Shown: positions 1-7,519, counted from the stretch's first letter. The stretch is DNA of 7,894 bases from Pseudomonadota bacterium (GCA_021820785.1 JAKADE010000108.1:1-7894); one strand, 5' to 3'. The notes: generated by a model not told the origin, from the sequence alone. Numbers and translations: made by a program.

Positions 1-24
1 CTGGGGTCCTCCGGAGTTCAAACA

Positions 25-2286
25 GTGATGCATAGAATCAGGGGATCCTTTGCGCCCGCAGTGCTGCTGCTGGGGGTGCTCGGCGCGCACGGAGCGTCGG
101 CGGGGAACGCGCGGCCGTGGCTCAACCCGAAGCTCTCGCCCGATGAGCGCGCTGCGCTCGCGGTGCGGGCCATGACGCAGCCCGAGAAGCTCAGACTGGT
201 GTACGGCTACTTCGGCTCGGTCATGCCGGGCAACCACTACGTGCCGCCGCGCGCGGTGCGCATGGGCTCGGCGGGCTACGTACCGGGCGTGCCGCGCCTC
301 GGGATCCCGCCGCAGTGGGAGAGCGATGCCGGGCTCGGCGTCGCGACCCAGCGGGCCTCGAGCGACGTGTTCCGAGAGCGCACCTCGCTGCCCTCGGGGC
401 TTGCGACCGCGGCGACCTGGAACCCGCACCTCGCGGAGCGGGGCGGGGCGATGATCGGCGCCGAGGCACGTGCCTCGGGGTTCAACGTGCTGCTCGGGCC
501 CGGAGCGGACCTGGTGCGCGAGGTGCGTGGCGGACGGGATTTCGAGTACGTGAGCGAGGATCCGCTGCTCACCGGGGTGATCGCCGGCGCGGAGATCCGC
601 GGCATCCAGTCCCAGCACGTGATCGCGGTGCTGAAGCACTTCGCCATGAACGACCAGGAAACCGGTCGTATGGTGTATGACGCGCGCATCGGGCGCGCCG
701 CGGCACGCGAGTCGGACCTGCTCGGCTTCGAGCTCGCCATCGAACGCGGCCATCCCGGGGCGCTGATGTGCGCCTATAACCGCACGCGCGGGCATTACAA
801 CTGCGAGAACCCCTGGCTGCTGCGCCATGTGCTCGACGGGGACTGGGGTTTCCGCGGCTACGTCATGAGCGACTGGGGCGCCACGCACAGCACGGTGCGC
901 TCGGCGCTCGCGGGGCTCGATCAGGACTCGGCGTCGAGTGTGTTCGATCACCGTCCGTACTACGGGCCGGCGCTTGCACAGGCCGTGAAGGACGGCCGGG
1001 TGCCCGAGCGGGTGCTCGATGAGATGGACCTGCGCATCCTGCGTTCGATGTTCGCCGTCGGGGTGGTCGATCACCCCCTCGTGCGCCGGGCGCACATCAA
1101 CTTCGCGGCCGACAAGGCGGTGGCCGAAGCCGACGAGGAACAGGGCATCGTGCTGCTGAAGAATGCCGGGGCGGTGCTGCCGCTCTCGAGCACCGTGCAC
1201 CGGATCGCGGTCATCGGCGGCTATGCCGACCGCGGCGTGATCGACGGCGGCGGCTCGTCCACGGTCTTCCCGGTCGGCGGCAGCGTCGTGCGCGGGCTCG
1301 GACCGAAGGACTTCCCCGGCCCCGAGGTCTACCTGCCCTCGGCCCCGCTCGGCGCAATGATGGGGGAGGCGCCGCAGGCGCGCTTCCGCTACGCCTCGGG
1401 ACGCAACCTCACTCATGCGGTGCAGGTGGCGAAGTGGGCCAACCGGGTCGTGGTGTTCGTGACGCAGTGGGCGGCGGAGAGCATCGACGTGCCGCTGAAC
1501 CTGCGCACGCAGAACCGGCTGGTGGCGGCGGTGGCGCGCGCCAACCCCCACACCGTGGTGGTGATCGAGAGCGGCGGACCGGTCCTGATGCCGTGGCTCG
1601 GCCAGGTCGCCGGCGTGCTCGAGACCTGGTTCCCCGGTACCGGCGGCGGCACGTCGATCGCCCGGGTGCTGTTCGGTGCGGTCGATCCGTCCGGTCACCT
1701 GCCGGTGAGCTTCCCGGCCTCGACCGCCGAACTCGCGTTCCCGAAGCTGCCGGGCGCGGGCCTGCCGCCGGGCAAGCCGTTCAGCATCGACTACGGTCGC
1801 CAGGGCGCGGCGGTTGGCTACCGCTGGTACGAGCTGAAGCACCGCAAGCCACTGTTCCCGTTCGGGTTCGGGCTGTCGTACACGCGCTTTGCCTATCAGG
1901 GACTTAAGGCGGCCTTCGAGCACGGCCGTCTGGTGGTGCACTTCACGGTGCGCAACATCGGTGGGCGCGTGGGGGCCGCGGTGCCGCAGGTGTACGTTGC
2001 GCCTGCCGACGGCTCGGTGCCGCGCCGGCTTGCCGGCTGGCGCAAGGTGCGCCTCGCCCCCGGGGCCGAGCGCACGCTCACGGTGACGGTCGATCCGCGC
2101 CTGCTCGCCGAGTTCCACACGCGGTCGCAGCGCTGGGTCCGTGCGGCCGGCGCGTACGAGCTGTCGCTCGGGGATTCCGCCGAGCACCTGGTGCAGACGG
2201 TCCGTATCCGACTGCCGGCCTGGCAGCACTCGGCCCGCTGGCCCGTCGATTACCGCACCGCGGCGGTACCGCTGCGCGCGCCCTGA
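25..2286 (+). CDS. Secreted glycoside hydrolase family 3 (beta-glucosidase/xylosidase-like)
   Basis: This is a 753-residue GH3 enzyme expected to remove terminal beta-linked sugars from oligosaccharides in the periplasm or outside the cell. Residues 1-26 form a Sec signal peptide: basic start, hydrophobic core, and a likely cleavage after ASA. The (beta/alpha)8 domain spans about 45-330. It carries GRDFEY (170-175), KHFAMNDQE (204-212) and MSDWGATHS, where Asp283 is the expected nucleophile. The alpha/beta sandwich domain (about 375-590) has the GGGSS loop and AESID, where Glu485 is the likely acid/base. A fibronectin III-like domain (about 635-705) closes the protein, as in many bacterial GH3 enzymes. 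Length is normal for this three-domain type. GTG at 25 and ATG at 28 are both possible starts; GGAG at 13-16 sits 8 nt before the GTG. Only 24 nt upstream are visible, so the promoter is not seen. The exact sugar specificity cannot be read from sequence. Confidence 0.93.
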   Translation: MMHRIRGSFAPAVLLLGVLGAHGASAGNARPWLNPKLSPDERAALAVRAMTQPEKLRLVYGYFGSVMPGNHYVPPRAVRMGSAGYVPGVPRLGIPPQWESDAGLGVATQRASSDVFRERTSLPSGLATAATWNPHLAERGGAMIGAEARASGFNVLLGPGADLVREVRGGRDFEYVSEDPLLTGVIAGAEIRGIQSQHVIAVLKHFAMNDQETGRMVYDARIGRAAARESDLLGFELAIERGHPGALMCAYNRTRGHYNCENPWLLRHVLDGDWGFRGYVMSDWGATHSTVRSALAGLDQDSASSVFDHRPYYGPALAQAVKDGRVPERVLDEMDLRILRSMFAVGVVDHPLVRRAHINFAADKAVAEADEEQGIVLLKNAGAVLPLSSTVHRIAVIGGYADRGVIDGGGSSTVFPVGGSVVRGLGPKDFPGPEVYLPSAPLGAMMGEAPQARFRYASGRNLTHAVQVAKWANRVVVFVTQWAAESIDVPLNLRTQNRLVAAVARANPHTVVVIESGGPVLMPWLGQVAGVLETWFPGTGGGTSIARVLFGAVDPSGHLPVSFPASTAELAFPKLPGAGLPPGKPFSIDYGRQGAAVGYRWYELKHRKPLFPFGFGLSYTRFAYQGLKAAFEHGRLVVHFTVRNIGGRVGAAVPQVYVAPADGSVPRRLAGWRKVRLAPGAERTLTVTVDPRLLAEFHTRSQRWVRAAGAYELSLGDSAEHLVQTVRIRLPAWQHSARWPVDYRTAAVPLRAP

Positions 2287-2307
2287 TCCCCCCCGGGGCG
2301 CTTCCCG

Positions 2308-2340
2308 CCTGCCGGGGCCGCGACGCGCGGCCCCGGCAGG
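2308..2340 (+). terminator. Perfect 14-bp hairpin after the GH3 gene
   Basis: The arms at 2308-2321 and 2327-2340 are exact reverse complements (14 bp, nearly all G/C) around a 5-nt loop, 22 nt after the GH3 stop codon. The position fits a transcription terminator or a 3'-end-stabilising hairpin. No T tract follows, so it is not a textbook Rho-independent terminator. T-poor terminators of this kind are plausible in high-GC bacteria, but function here is inferred. Confidence 0.45.
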
Positions 2341-2377
2341 ATCCGGGCCGCCCGCGCCTCCAGGTCATCGGCTCTCC

Positions 2378-2405
2378 GAGCGTTGCGCTCCGCGCCGTGC
2401 GGCGC
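2378..2405 (+). other. Two small back-to-back hairpins in the intergenic region
   Basis: GAGCG-TTG-CGCTC (2378-2390) is followed one base later by GCGCC-GTGC-GGCGC (2392-2405). Each has a 5-bp stem. Such short stems are common by chance in DNA this GC-rich, so this is recorded as structure only. It lies 92 bp past the GH3 stop and about 160 bp before the next gene, and could belong to an untranslated region. Confidence 0.2.
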
Positions 2406-2479
2406 GCGAGGCTGGGGGCCGGGGGCTGACCGGAGCGCGCTGCGACGTGCGCCGCGGGCCGTGCGCAGATGTCGCATCC

Positions 2480-2495
2480 TGTGACCTGGGACACA
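2480..2495. promoter_or_regulatory. CRP/Clp-like palindrome upstream of the GGDEF-EAL gene
   Basis: The 16-mer TGTGACCTGGGACACA matches the CRP-family consensus TGTGA-N6-TCACA at 9 of 10 defined positions (A replaces T at the start of the right half). It lies 67 bp upstream of the GTG start at 2563, inside the only intergenic region serving that gene. CRP-family proteins bind such sites; in Xanthomonas the CRP homologue Clp is released from DNA by c-di-GMP. No clear -35/-10 pair could be picked nearby, so regulation is an inference from one motif. Confidence 0.3.
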
Positions 2496-2562
2496 CCCGA
2501 GGGGCACGCCGGATCGGATGATCATTCACGGCTGAGGCTGATTCGGGCCGGGAAAAGATGTC

Positions 2563-5500
2563 GTGGTGATCGCGCTCGTCGTACCCACGCTGTACCTTCT
2601 GGCAGGCGCGATCGTCTGCGCGATGCTGCACGTTCTGGCGGCTGCGGTGGCGCGCCGGGCAGAGCGTTCGACACTGCTGGTTTTCGCCGGCATCGGCCTG
2701 TTCGCCGCGCTCGCGGCCATCTTCAGCGCCCAGAGCATGACCGCCGCGAGCGACGCGCAATTCCTGCGCGCCCTGAAGCTCAACATCGATTGCATCGTCG
2801 TGGCCACGGGGTGCGTCGCGGCATTCGTGGCGCTCTACGTCGGACATCGCGGGCGGCGGGCTCGCGCGCTGCTCGGCGCCTATGCGGCCGGCTGTGTGGC
2901 GTTGATCGTCGCCAACGAGCTGTTGCCGTACGGCATCCAGTATCGGCGCTTCAGCGGGCTCACCCGGCTTAAGCTGCCCTGGGGCGAGACCGTCACGCGC
3001 GGCGTCGGCCAGAGCGGACTGCCGACGTTCCTCGGGGTGCTGCTGCTCTACGGGGTGATGATTTATGCCGTCTGGGCGCTGTGGGTGCACTATCGCCGCA
3101 CCCGCGAGCCCGGCGCGCGGTGGCTGTTCATCGCCCAGGCGTGTTTCGTGCCGCTGGCGGTCTTCGGACTGCTGGTGCGCCTGGCGGTCGTGCACGGCTT
3201 CGAGCCCGGACCGCTCGGGTTCCTGCTGGTGGTCGCGGCGATGAGTGCGGCGGTCATGTGGGAGACGCAGCATGCGCTGCATCTGTCGGAGCAGCGGTTC
3301 CGGGTGCTGTTCGAGCGTGCCCCGGCGGCGATGGTCGCGTTCGACGCGGCGAGTGGCCGTATCGTGCAGTCGAACGCCGTCGCCTGTGCGCTGAGCGGTT
3401 ACGACGCGTGCGAGCTGATCGGCAAGACGGTCGAGGAGTTGAGCGACCCGATCCAGCCGCCGGAGACCTCCGAGCGGTTCGCGGCGCTGCGCGCCGGGAC
3501 ACGCGAGGAACAGCGCCTGGAGTGGATCCTGCGGGACAGGAACGGCGAGCCGCATGTCACCGACTGTTCAGTGACGGTCCAGCGTGATGCCAGTGGACGG
3601 GTGACGACGCTGATCGCCTGTCTGATCGACGTCACCGAGCGCAGGCGCATGGAATCGGCCTTGCAGCGCGAGAGCAGCAAGAACCTCGCCCTGCTGCGCA
3701 ACTCGAGCGACGGCGTGCACATCCTCACGCCCGAGGGACACGTGATCGAGGCGAGCGACTCGTTCTGCGAGATGCTCGGCTACACGCGCGAGCAGGTGAT
3801 CGGCATGCACGTGTCGCAGTGGGATGCGCTGTTCACGCCGCAGCAGCTCGTGGCGATCCTGCATGACCGCTTCGGAGAGCCGCGGCGCACGGTGCTCGAG
3901 ACCCGTCACCGGCGCAGCGACGGCTCGGTCATCGAGGTTGAGGTCAGTTCCGTGGCGATGCGCCTCGGTGACACGCCGGTGCTGTTCAATTCCTCGCGCG
4001 ACATCACCGCGCGCAAGCATGCCGAGACGCGCCTGCGCGAGAGCGAAATACGACTGCGCACGCTGATCGAGCAATCGCCCATCGGCATCTCCTTCAGCCG
4101 CGACGGCATCACGATCGATGTCAATGCCCGCTACGCCGAGATGTTCGGTTACCGCAGCGCCGCGGAAGTGCTCGACACCCCGTACCTCGATCGGATCGCG
4201 CCACGGGCGCGTTCGGCGGTGCGCGAGATCATCGAGCGGCGCCGCGATGGCCGTGACGCGCCCGGCGAGTACGAGACCGTCGGGCTGCGCCGCGACGGCA
4301 GCGAGTTCCCGGTGTTGGTCAGCGCACGGCGCCTCGTCCTCGAGGACGGTCCGCTCACCGTGGCCTGTATGCTGGATTTCACCGAACGCAAGCAGTTCGA
4401 GGATCGGATCCGCCAGCTGGCCTTCTTCGATCAGCTCACCCGACTGCCGAACCGCGAGCTGCTGCAGGACCGGCTCCGTCAGGCAATCTCCGCCTGCGCG
4501 CGCTCCGGCCGCCACGGAGCACTGCTGCTGTTCGGACTGGACAACTTCAAGAGCATCAACGAGACGCTGGGTCACGCTTCGGGCGATGCCTTGCTGCAGC
4601 AGGTGGCGACCCGCCTCGCCGGGGAAGTGCGCGACGGCGATACGGTGGCGCGGATGGGCGGGGACGAGTTCATGGTGCTGCTGGAGGACCTGGGTCCGCA
4701 GCCCTGGGCGGCGGCGGCGCACGCCGAATCGTTCGGTCTGAAGATCATGCGCATGCTGAGCTCGCCGCAGGGCCCTCTGGGCGATCAGGTGCACGTCAGC
4801 TGCAGCGTCGGTGCGACGCTGCTGCCCGGGCAGCAGATGGGCGCACACGATCTGATCCAGCAGGCGGATATCGCGCTGAATCAGGCCAAGGCGGCGGGGC
4901 GCAACACGTTGCGCTTCTTCGACCCGCACATGCAGCAGATGGTCAGTTCCCGTGCCACGCTCGAGGGCGAGCTGCGCAAGGCGATCGGTGCCGGGCAGTT
5001 CCTGCTGCACTACCAGCCGCAGGTCGATGCGACCGGGCGGCGCATCGGCGCCGAGGCGCTGCTGCGCTGGAACCATCCGGTGCGCGGTCTGGTGCCCCCT
5101 GGGGAGTACATCGGGCTCGCCGAGGAGACGCAGATGATCCTGCCGATCGGCGAGTGGGTGATCGACACCGCCTGTGCACAGCTGGCGGCCTGGCGTGACG
5201 CGCCGTCCACCCGGGAGCTGACACTTGCGGTCAACGTCAGTCCGCTGCAGTTCCAGCAGCCGCAGTTCGCCGAACAGGTGCGCCGCGCCATTGGCCGCCA
5301 CGGCATCGAAGCGCGGCGTCTGAAACTGGAGCTGACCGAGACGATGCTGCAGGGGGACGTGCAGAAGACGGTCATGACCATGCGGCGCCTGAAGGAAGAG
5401 GGCGTGCAGTTCTCGCTCGATGACTTCGGGACCGGCTACTCGTCCCTGCAGTATCTGAAGCAGCTGCCGCTCGATCAGCTGAAGATCGATCAGACGTTCG

Positions 5501-5703
5501 TGCGCGACATCGTCACGGACCCGAACGACCGGGCGATCGTCGCGACCATCATCGCCATCGCCCGGCATCTCGGCCTCGATGTGATCGCCGAGGGCGTCGA
5601 GACACAGGCGCAGCTCGAGGTGCTGCGCGAGTGCGGCTGCAGCCACTATCAGGGCTATCTGTTCGGTCGTCCAGCCGAGGCGCAGCGGCTGTTCGGGACG
5701 TAA
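2563..5703 (+). CDS. Membrane PAS-PAS-PAS-GGDEF-EAL protein, probable c-di-GMP phosphodiesterase with degenerate GGDEF
   Basis: This 1046-residue inner-membrane signalling protein has seven predicted helices (about 3-28, 37-57, 72-94, 102-122, 154-176, 187-211, 215-233) with an LPWGE motif at 138-142. Three PAS domains follow (about 246-360, 374-485, 499-608), then GGDEF (616-780) and EAL (795-1040). The GGDEF motif (699-703) and inhibitory RxxD (Arg690-Asp693) are present, as are guanine-contact equivalents Asn666 and Asp675. The first metal-binding Asp (PleD Asp327) is Gly658, so cyclase activity is doubtful. The EAL domain keeps Glu831 (EALLRW), Asn891, Glu923, Asp953-Asp954, Lys974, Glu1010 and Gln1030, as active enzymes cleaving c-di-GMP to pGpG do. 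An in-frame stop at 2539 leaves GTG 2563 or GTG 2566 as start; GGGAAAAG at 2550-2557 is a weak ribosome site. No LOV Cys or other ligand signature is visible in the PAS domains, so the signal is unknown. Confidence 0.93.
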   Translation: MVIALVVPTLYLLAGAIVCAMLHVLAAAVARRAERSTLLVFAGIGLFAALAAIFSAQSMTAASDAQFLRALKLNIDCIVVATGCVAAFVALYVGHRGRRARALLGAYAAGCVALIVANELLPYGIQYRRFSGLTRLKLPWGETVTRGVGQSGLPTFLGVLLLYGVMIYAVWALWVHYRRTREPGARWLFIAQACFVPLAVFGLLVRLAVVHGFEPGPLGFLLVVAAMSAAVMWETQHALHLSEQRFRVLFERAPAAMVAFDAASGRIVQSNAVACALSGYDACELIGKTVEELSDPIQPPETSERFAALRAGTREEQRLEWILRDRNGEPHVTDCSVTVQRDASGRVTTLIACLIDVTERRRMESALQRESSKNLALLRNSSDGVHILTPEGHVIEASDSFCEMLGYTREQVIGMHVSQWDALFTPQQLVAILHDRFGEPRRTVLETRHRRSDGSVIEVEVSSVAMRLGDTPVLFNSSRDITARKHAETRLRESEIRLRTLIEQSPIGISFSRDGITIDVNARYAEMFGYRSAAEVLDTPYLDRIAPRARSAVREIIERRRDGRDAPGEYETVGLRRDGSEFPVLVSARRLVLEDGPLTVACMLDFTERKQFEDRIRQLAFFDQLTRLPNRELLQDRLRQAISACARSGRHGALLLFGLDNFKSINETLGHASGDALLQQVATRLAGEVRDGDTVARMGGDEFMVLLEDLGPQPWAAAAHAESFGLKIMRMLSSPQGPLGDQVHVSCSVGATLLPGQQMGAHDLIQQADIALNQAKAAGRNTLRFFDPHMQQMVSSRATLEGELRKAIGAGQFLLHYQPQVDATGRRIGAEALLRWNHPVRGLVPPGEYIGLAEETQMILPIGEWVIDTACAQLAAWRDAPSTRELTLAVNVSPLQFQQPQFAEQVRRAIGRHGIEARRLKLELTETMLQGDVQKTVMTMRRLKEEGVQFSLDDFGTGYSSLQYLKQLPLDQLKIDQTFVRDIVTDPNDRAIVATIIAIARHLGLDVIAEGVETQAQLEVLRECGCSHYQGYLFGRPAEAQRLFGT

Positions 5704-5721
5704 GCGGCGGGCACCTCGGCT
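5673..5721. repeat. Inverted repeat bracketing the convergent gene ends
   Basis: AGCCGAGG (5673-5680) and CCTCGGCT (5714-5721) are exact reverse complements, 33 nt apart. They enclose the stop codon of the GGDEF-EAL gene and reach the stop of hipA on the other strand. The stem could form in either transcript, which would suit a shared 3' end, but the loop is long and there is no T tract on either side. Chance is a real alternative. Confidence 0.2.
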
Positions 5722-7049
5722 CAGGATCGAGTGGCGGGATCGGTGCGCGGAAAGTCGAGCCGTAGCGCCGCGCGGATCTGATCTCGCTGCCGCGGCCAGA
5801 CGGCCGCCTGCTCTGCATAGGTCGGCCAGCGCTGCACGACGGTGCGAACCTCATCGAGCATGGTTTCGGCGCGTCCTCGCTTCAGGCCCGCCGTCGCGGC
5901 GCACGTGCGGAAATCCTCCAGTGTGAACCCGTCCCGCTTGCCATTGATCGTCATCTGGTGCGAGCCGGTCCAGTGCCCCGCGGGGTTGTAGGCATAGGTC
6001 ACGTCGAAGGCCGGGGCGAGTGACCACTCGCCCCGGGGGTTCATCAGGAACGCGATGTTTTTCACGTGATCGTCCTGGTTCCGGGCGACGACGTTGAACA
6101 CCATGCGGCGAAACAGCTGTTCGGTGGCCGCCATTGGCAACTTCAGCCGCCGGATGACGCCAAACGCCTGTTCGTAGGAGTGCGCGCCGGCGGCGTTGAA
6201 GTCCAGATCGGCGAGCGCCGCGAGGGATTGCATGTGGATCTTGCCGCCGTCCTCGGTGCGATCGAAGCGCCGGGTCATGAAGTGCCGCCGTCCGTCCTCT
6301 TCGAGCACGCGACATTCGGTCATGTCGATCCCGGCGTCTCTGGCCATCAACCCGTAGGCGTACTCGATGAGGGTATAGCCGGCCGGATCTTCGAGCTCCT
6401 TGTCCCGGTTGCCGCTCACGCCGTCGAACTTCAGCAGCCAGTAGCCGAAACCCGCCGGCGCGGTGACCTGCCCGGAGCGCACCTCGTTCGTCTCGGGATT
6501 CCAGGCGATGATGGCCTTCGCACGCGCGCCGCCTGCGGACGTGCCGACGCGCAGAAGTTCCTGAAGCGCGCCATTGCGCCGCTCCTGGATAAACGAGCCG
6601 TGCAGTGCGCTGCGGCTGGAGAGGATCTGGGAGGCCAGTTCAATCAGCGCGTCGACGTGGATCTTCGTTGCGCGACGATGCCTCGGACCGGTCACGGGGG
6701 AGAATTCCAGAGCGCCCATGCCACGCGTACCGATGTAACAGAGGCGCTCGATGGCATTGAAGGTGTCGGGCGAGCGGCCTTGCGTGGCAAGCCACGCATC
6801 GATCAGCGCGTTGCCGAATTTGTCCGGTAACGAGTCGGCGAGCAGTCCCGGGAGTCCCTGAAAGGCGAGTCGCGGCAGTGACGGGAATGTATAGATGCGC
6901 GAGGAGAGCGGCATGCTGAGCGGAGAGACTTCGATGCCGCTGCGCGCGAAATCGGGATCGTACTGAAATGCGGCGACGTCGTGTCCATCCTGCAAGGCGA
7001 CCGCGGCGATACGCCGACCCCACAGCCTCACCTCGGCCGTCGTGGTCAT
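5721..7049 (-). CDS. hipA: HipA family serine/threonine kinase toxin
   Basis: This 442-residue protein is close in length to E. coli HipA (440), with the N-terminal subdomain kept rather than split off as in three-gene HipBST loci. In the family the kinase phosphorylates a cytosolic target (in E. coli, glutamyl-tRNA synthetase), raising ppGpp and slowing growth until autophosphorylation or the HipB partner silences it. Residues 65-80 hold the family ADSLPDKFG pattern and 106-115 IGTRGMGALE. Ser171 in SAGGARAK matches the autophosphorylated Ser150 of E. coli HipA, Lys207 in the WLLKF strand is the likely ATP-contacting lysine, and RRFDR follows. Asp326 in DDHVKN is the expected catalytic base (E. 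coli Asp309), with Asn331 and Asp349 (APAFD) as metal ligands. All key residues are intact. The ATG overlaps the hipB stop as ATGA and has no clear Shine-Dalgarno, so translation is probably coupled to hipB. Its target here is unknown. Confidence 0.92.
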   Translation of the reverse strand: MTTTAEVRLWGRRIAAVALQDGHDVAAFQYDPDFARSGIEVSPLSMPLSSRIYTFPSLPRLAFQGLPGLLADSLPDKFGNALIDAWLATQGRSPDTFNAIERLCYIGTRGMGALEFSPVTGPRHRRATKIHVDALIELASQILSSRSALHGSFIQERRNGALQELLRVGTSAGGARAKAIIAWNPETNEVRSGQVTAPAGFGYWLLKFDGVSGNRDKELEDPAGYTLIEYAYGLMARDAGIDMTECRVLEEDGRRHFMTRRFDRTEDGGKIHMQSLAALADLDFNAAGAHSYEQAFGVIRRLKLPMAATEQLFRRMVFNVVARNQDDHVKNIAFLMNPRGEWSLAPAFDVTYAYNPAGHWTGSHQMTINGKRDGFTLEDFRTCAATAGLKRGRAETMLDEVRTVVQRWPTYAEQAAVWPRQRDQIRAALRLDFPRTDPATRS

Positions 7050-7459
7050 GTCCGGGGTTTGCGCTTCGCGGCGTGCGGCCGTTGCGCGGTGGGGGGATTC
7101 CAGGTCCAGGATGTCGCGGCGCTCGTGTGCCCCGACTCGGGGCCCTCAGCCGTGGTGCGTGCGTGGGTCACGCGCCGCCGCTGTTTGTCCCGCAACTTCA
7201 GTTGTGCGATCGGGCTCGGCGGCGGTTCCGGGATCAGTCGATCGAGTCCCTCGAGCAGATGCAGCACGCGCAGCACGCGGATGAAGGTGAGCAGCTCTGT
7301 GCCATGGCCCGTCTCGATCCGCTCCAGGGTGCGCTTGCCGATGCCGGCCTGTTCGGCCAGCTCAGCCTGGGTGAGGTTCGCCGCGATGCGATGCTGCTCG
7401 ATGCGGTGCCCCAGCAGCTGCAGGGTGGCAGGATCCGTCAGATCAGAGTACGCATTCAT
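7046..7459 (-). CDS. hipB: HipB-like XRE-family antitoxin and repressor with long C-terminal tail
   Basis: This 137-residue protein would bind and neutralise HipA and repress the hipBA promoter. Residues 14-70 form a Cro/C1-type helix-turn-helix domain: LTQAELAEQAGI is the first part and GKRTLERIETG the recognition-helix region. A linker rich in Pro follows (IPEPPPSPIAQ, 76-86). The last 50 or so residues are rich in Arg, Thr, Pro and Ala and look disordered and basic. E. coli HipB has 88 residues, so this tail is unusual. The ATGA overlap with hipA at its end supports the reading frame running to the stop. The ATG at 7459-7457 is the only obvious start; no good Shine-Dalgarno precedes it, and operator O1 ends 3 bp upstream. 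The family assignment rests on the helix-turn-helix domain and on its position before hipA. Confidence 0.88.
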   Translation of the reverse strand: MNAYSDLTDPATLQLLGHRIEQHRIAANLTQAELAEQAGIGKRTLERIETGHGTELLTFIRVLRVLHLLEGLDRLIPEPPPSPIAQLKLRDKQRRRVTHARTTAEGPESGHTSAATSWTWNPPTAQRPHAAKRKPRT

Positions 7460-7461
7460 AA

Positions 7462-7479
7462 ATCGCCGTATCTTGCGAG
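7462..7479. promoter_or_regulatory. Putative HipB operator O1
   Basis: ATCGCCGTATCTTGCGAG is an 18-bp imperfect palindrome with TCGC on the left and GCGA on the right, matching the three other sites in this region. It lies 3 bp upstream of the hipB start codon, inside the predicted 5' untranslated region, where bound repressor would block elongation or the transcript leader rather than RNA polymerase entry. Its assignment to HipB is inferred from context. Confidence 0.6.
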
Positions 7480-7501
7480 TAAAGAATAAATTATGACGTA
7501 A

Positions 7502-7519
7502 CTCGCGATATATGACGAA
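7502..7519. promoter_or_regulatory. Putative HipB operator O2
   Basis: CTCGCGATATATGACGAA is the second 18-bp member, starting 40 bp from O1. It covers the expected transcription start and touches the last base of the extended -10 element (7519-7527, minus strand), so binding should occlude the promoter. Confidence 0.65.

Noticed and set aside
2516..2526. Palindrome ATGATCAT before the GGDEF-EAL gene
   Set aside because: An isolated 8-bp palindrome with no partner copy and no promoter match; consistent with chance.
2365..3555. Open frame of 396 codons on the minus strand
   Set aside because: It is antisense to the sensor and first PAS region and to the intergenic region, with a low-complexity Arg/Gln/His-rich product. 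Shadow frame.
3568..5646. Long open frame (692 codons) on the minus strand
   Set aside because: It lies wholly antisense to the PAS-GGDEF-EAL gene, whose motifs are unmistakable. Its translation is rich in Arg, His, Gln and Leu with no recognisable domain, as expected of a shadow frame in high-GC DNA.
6066..6830. Open frame of 254 codons on the plus strand
   Set aside because: Antisense to hipA, whose catalytic residues are all in the minus-strand frame.
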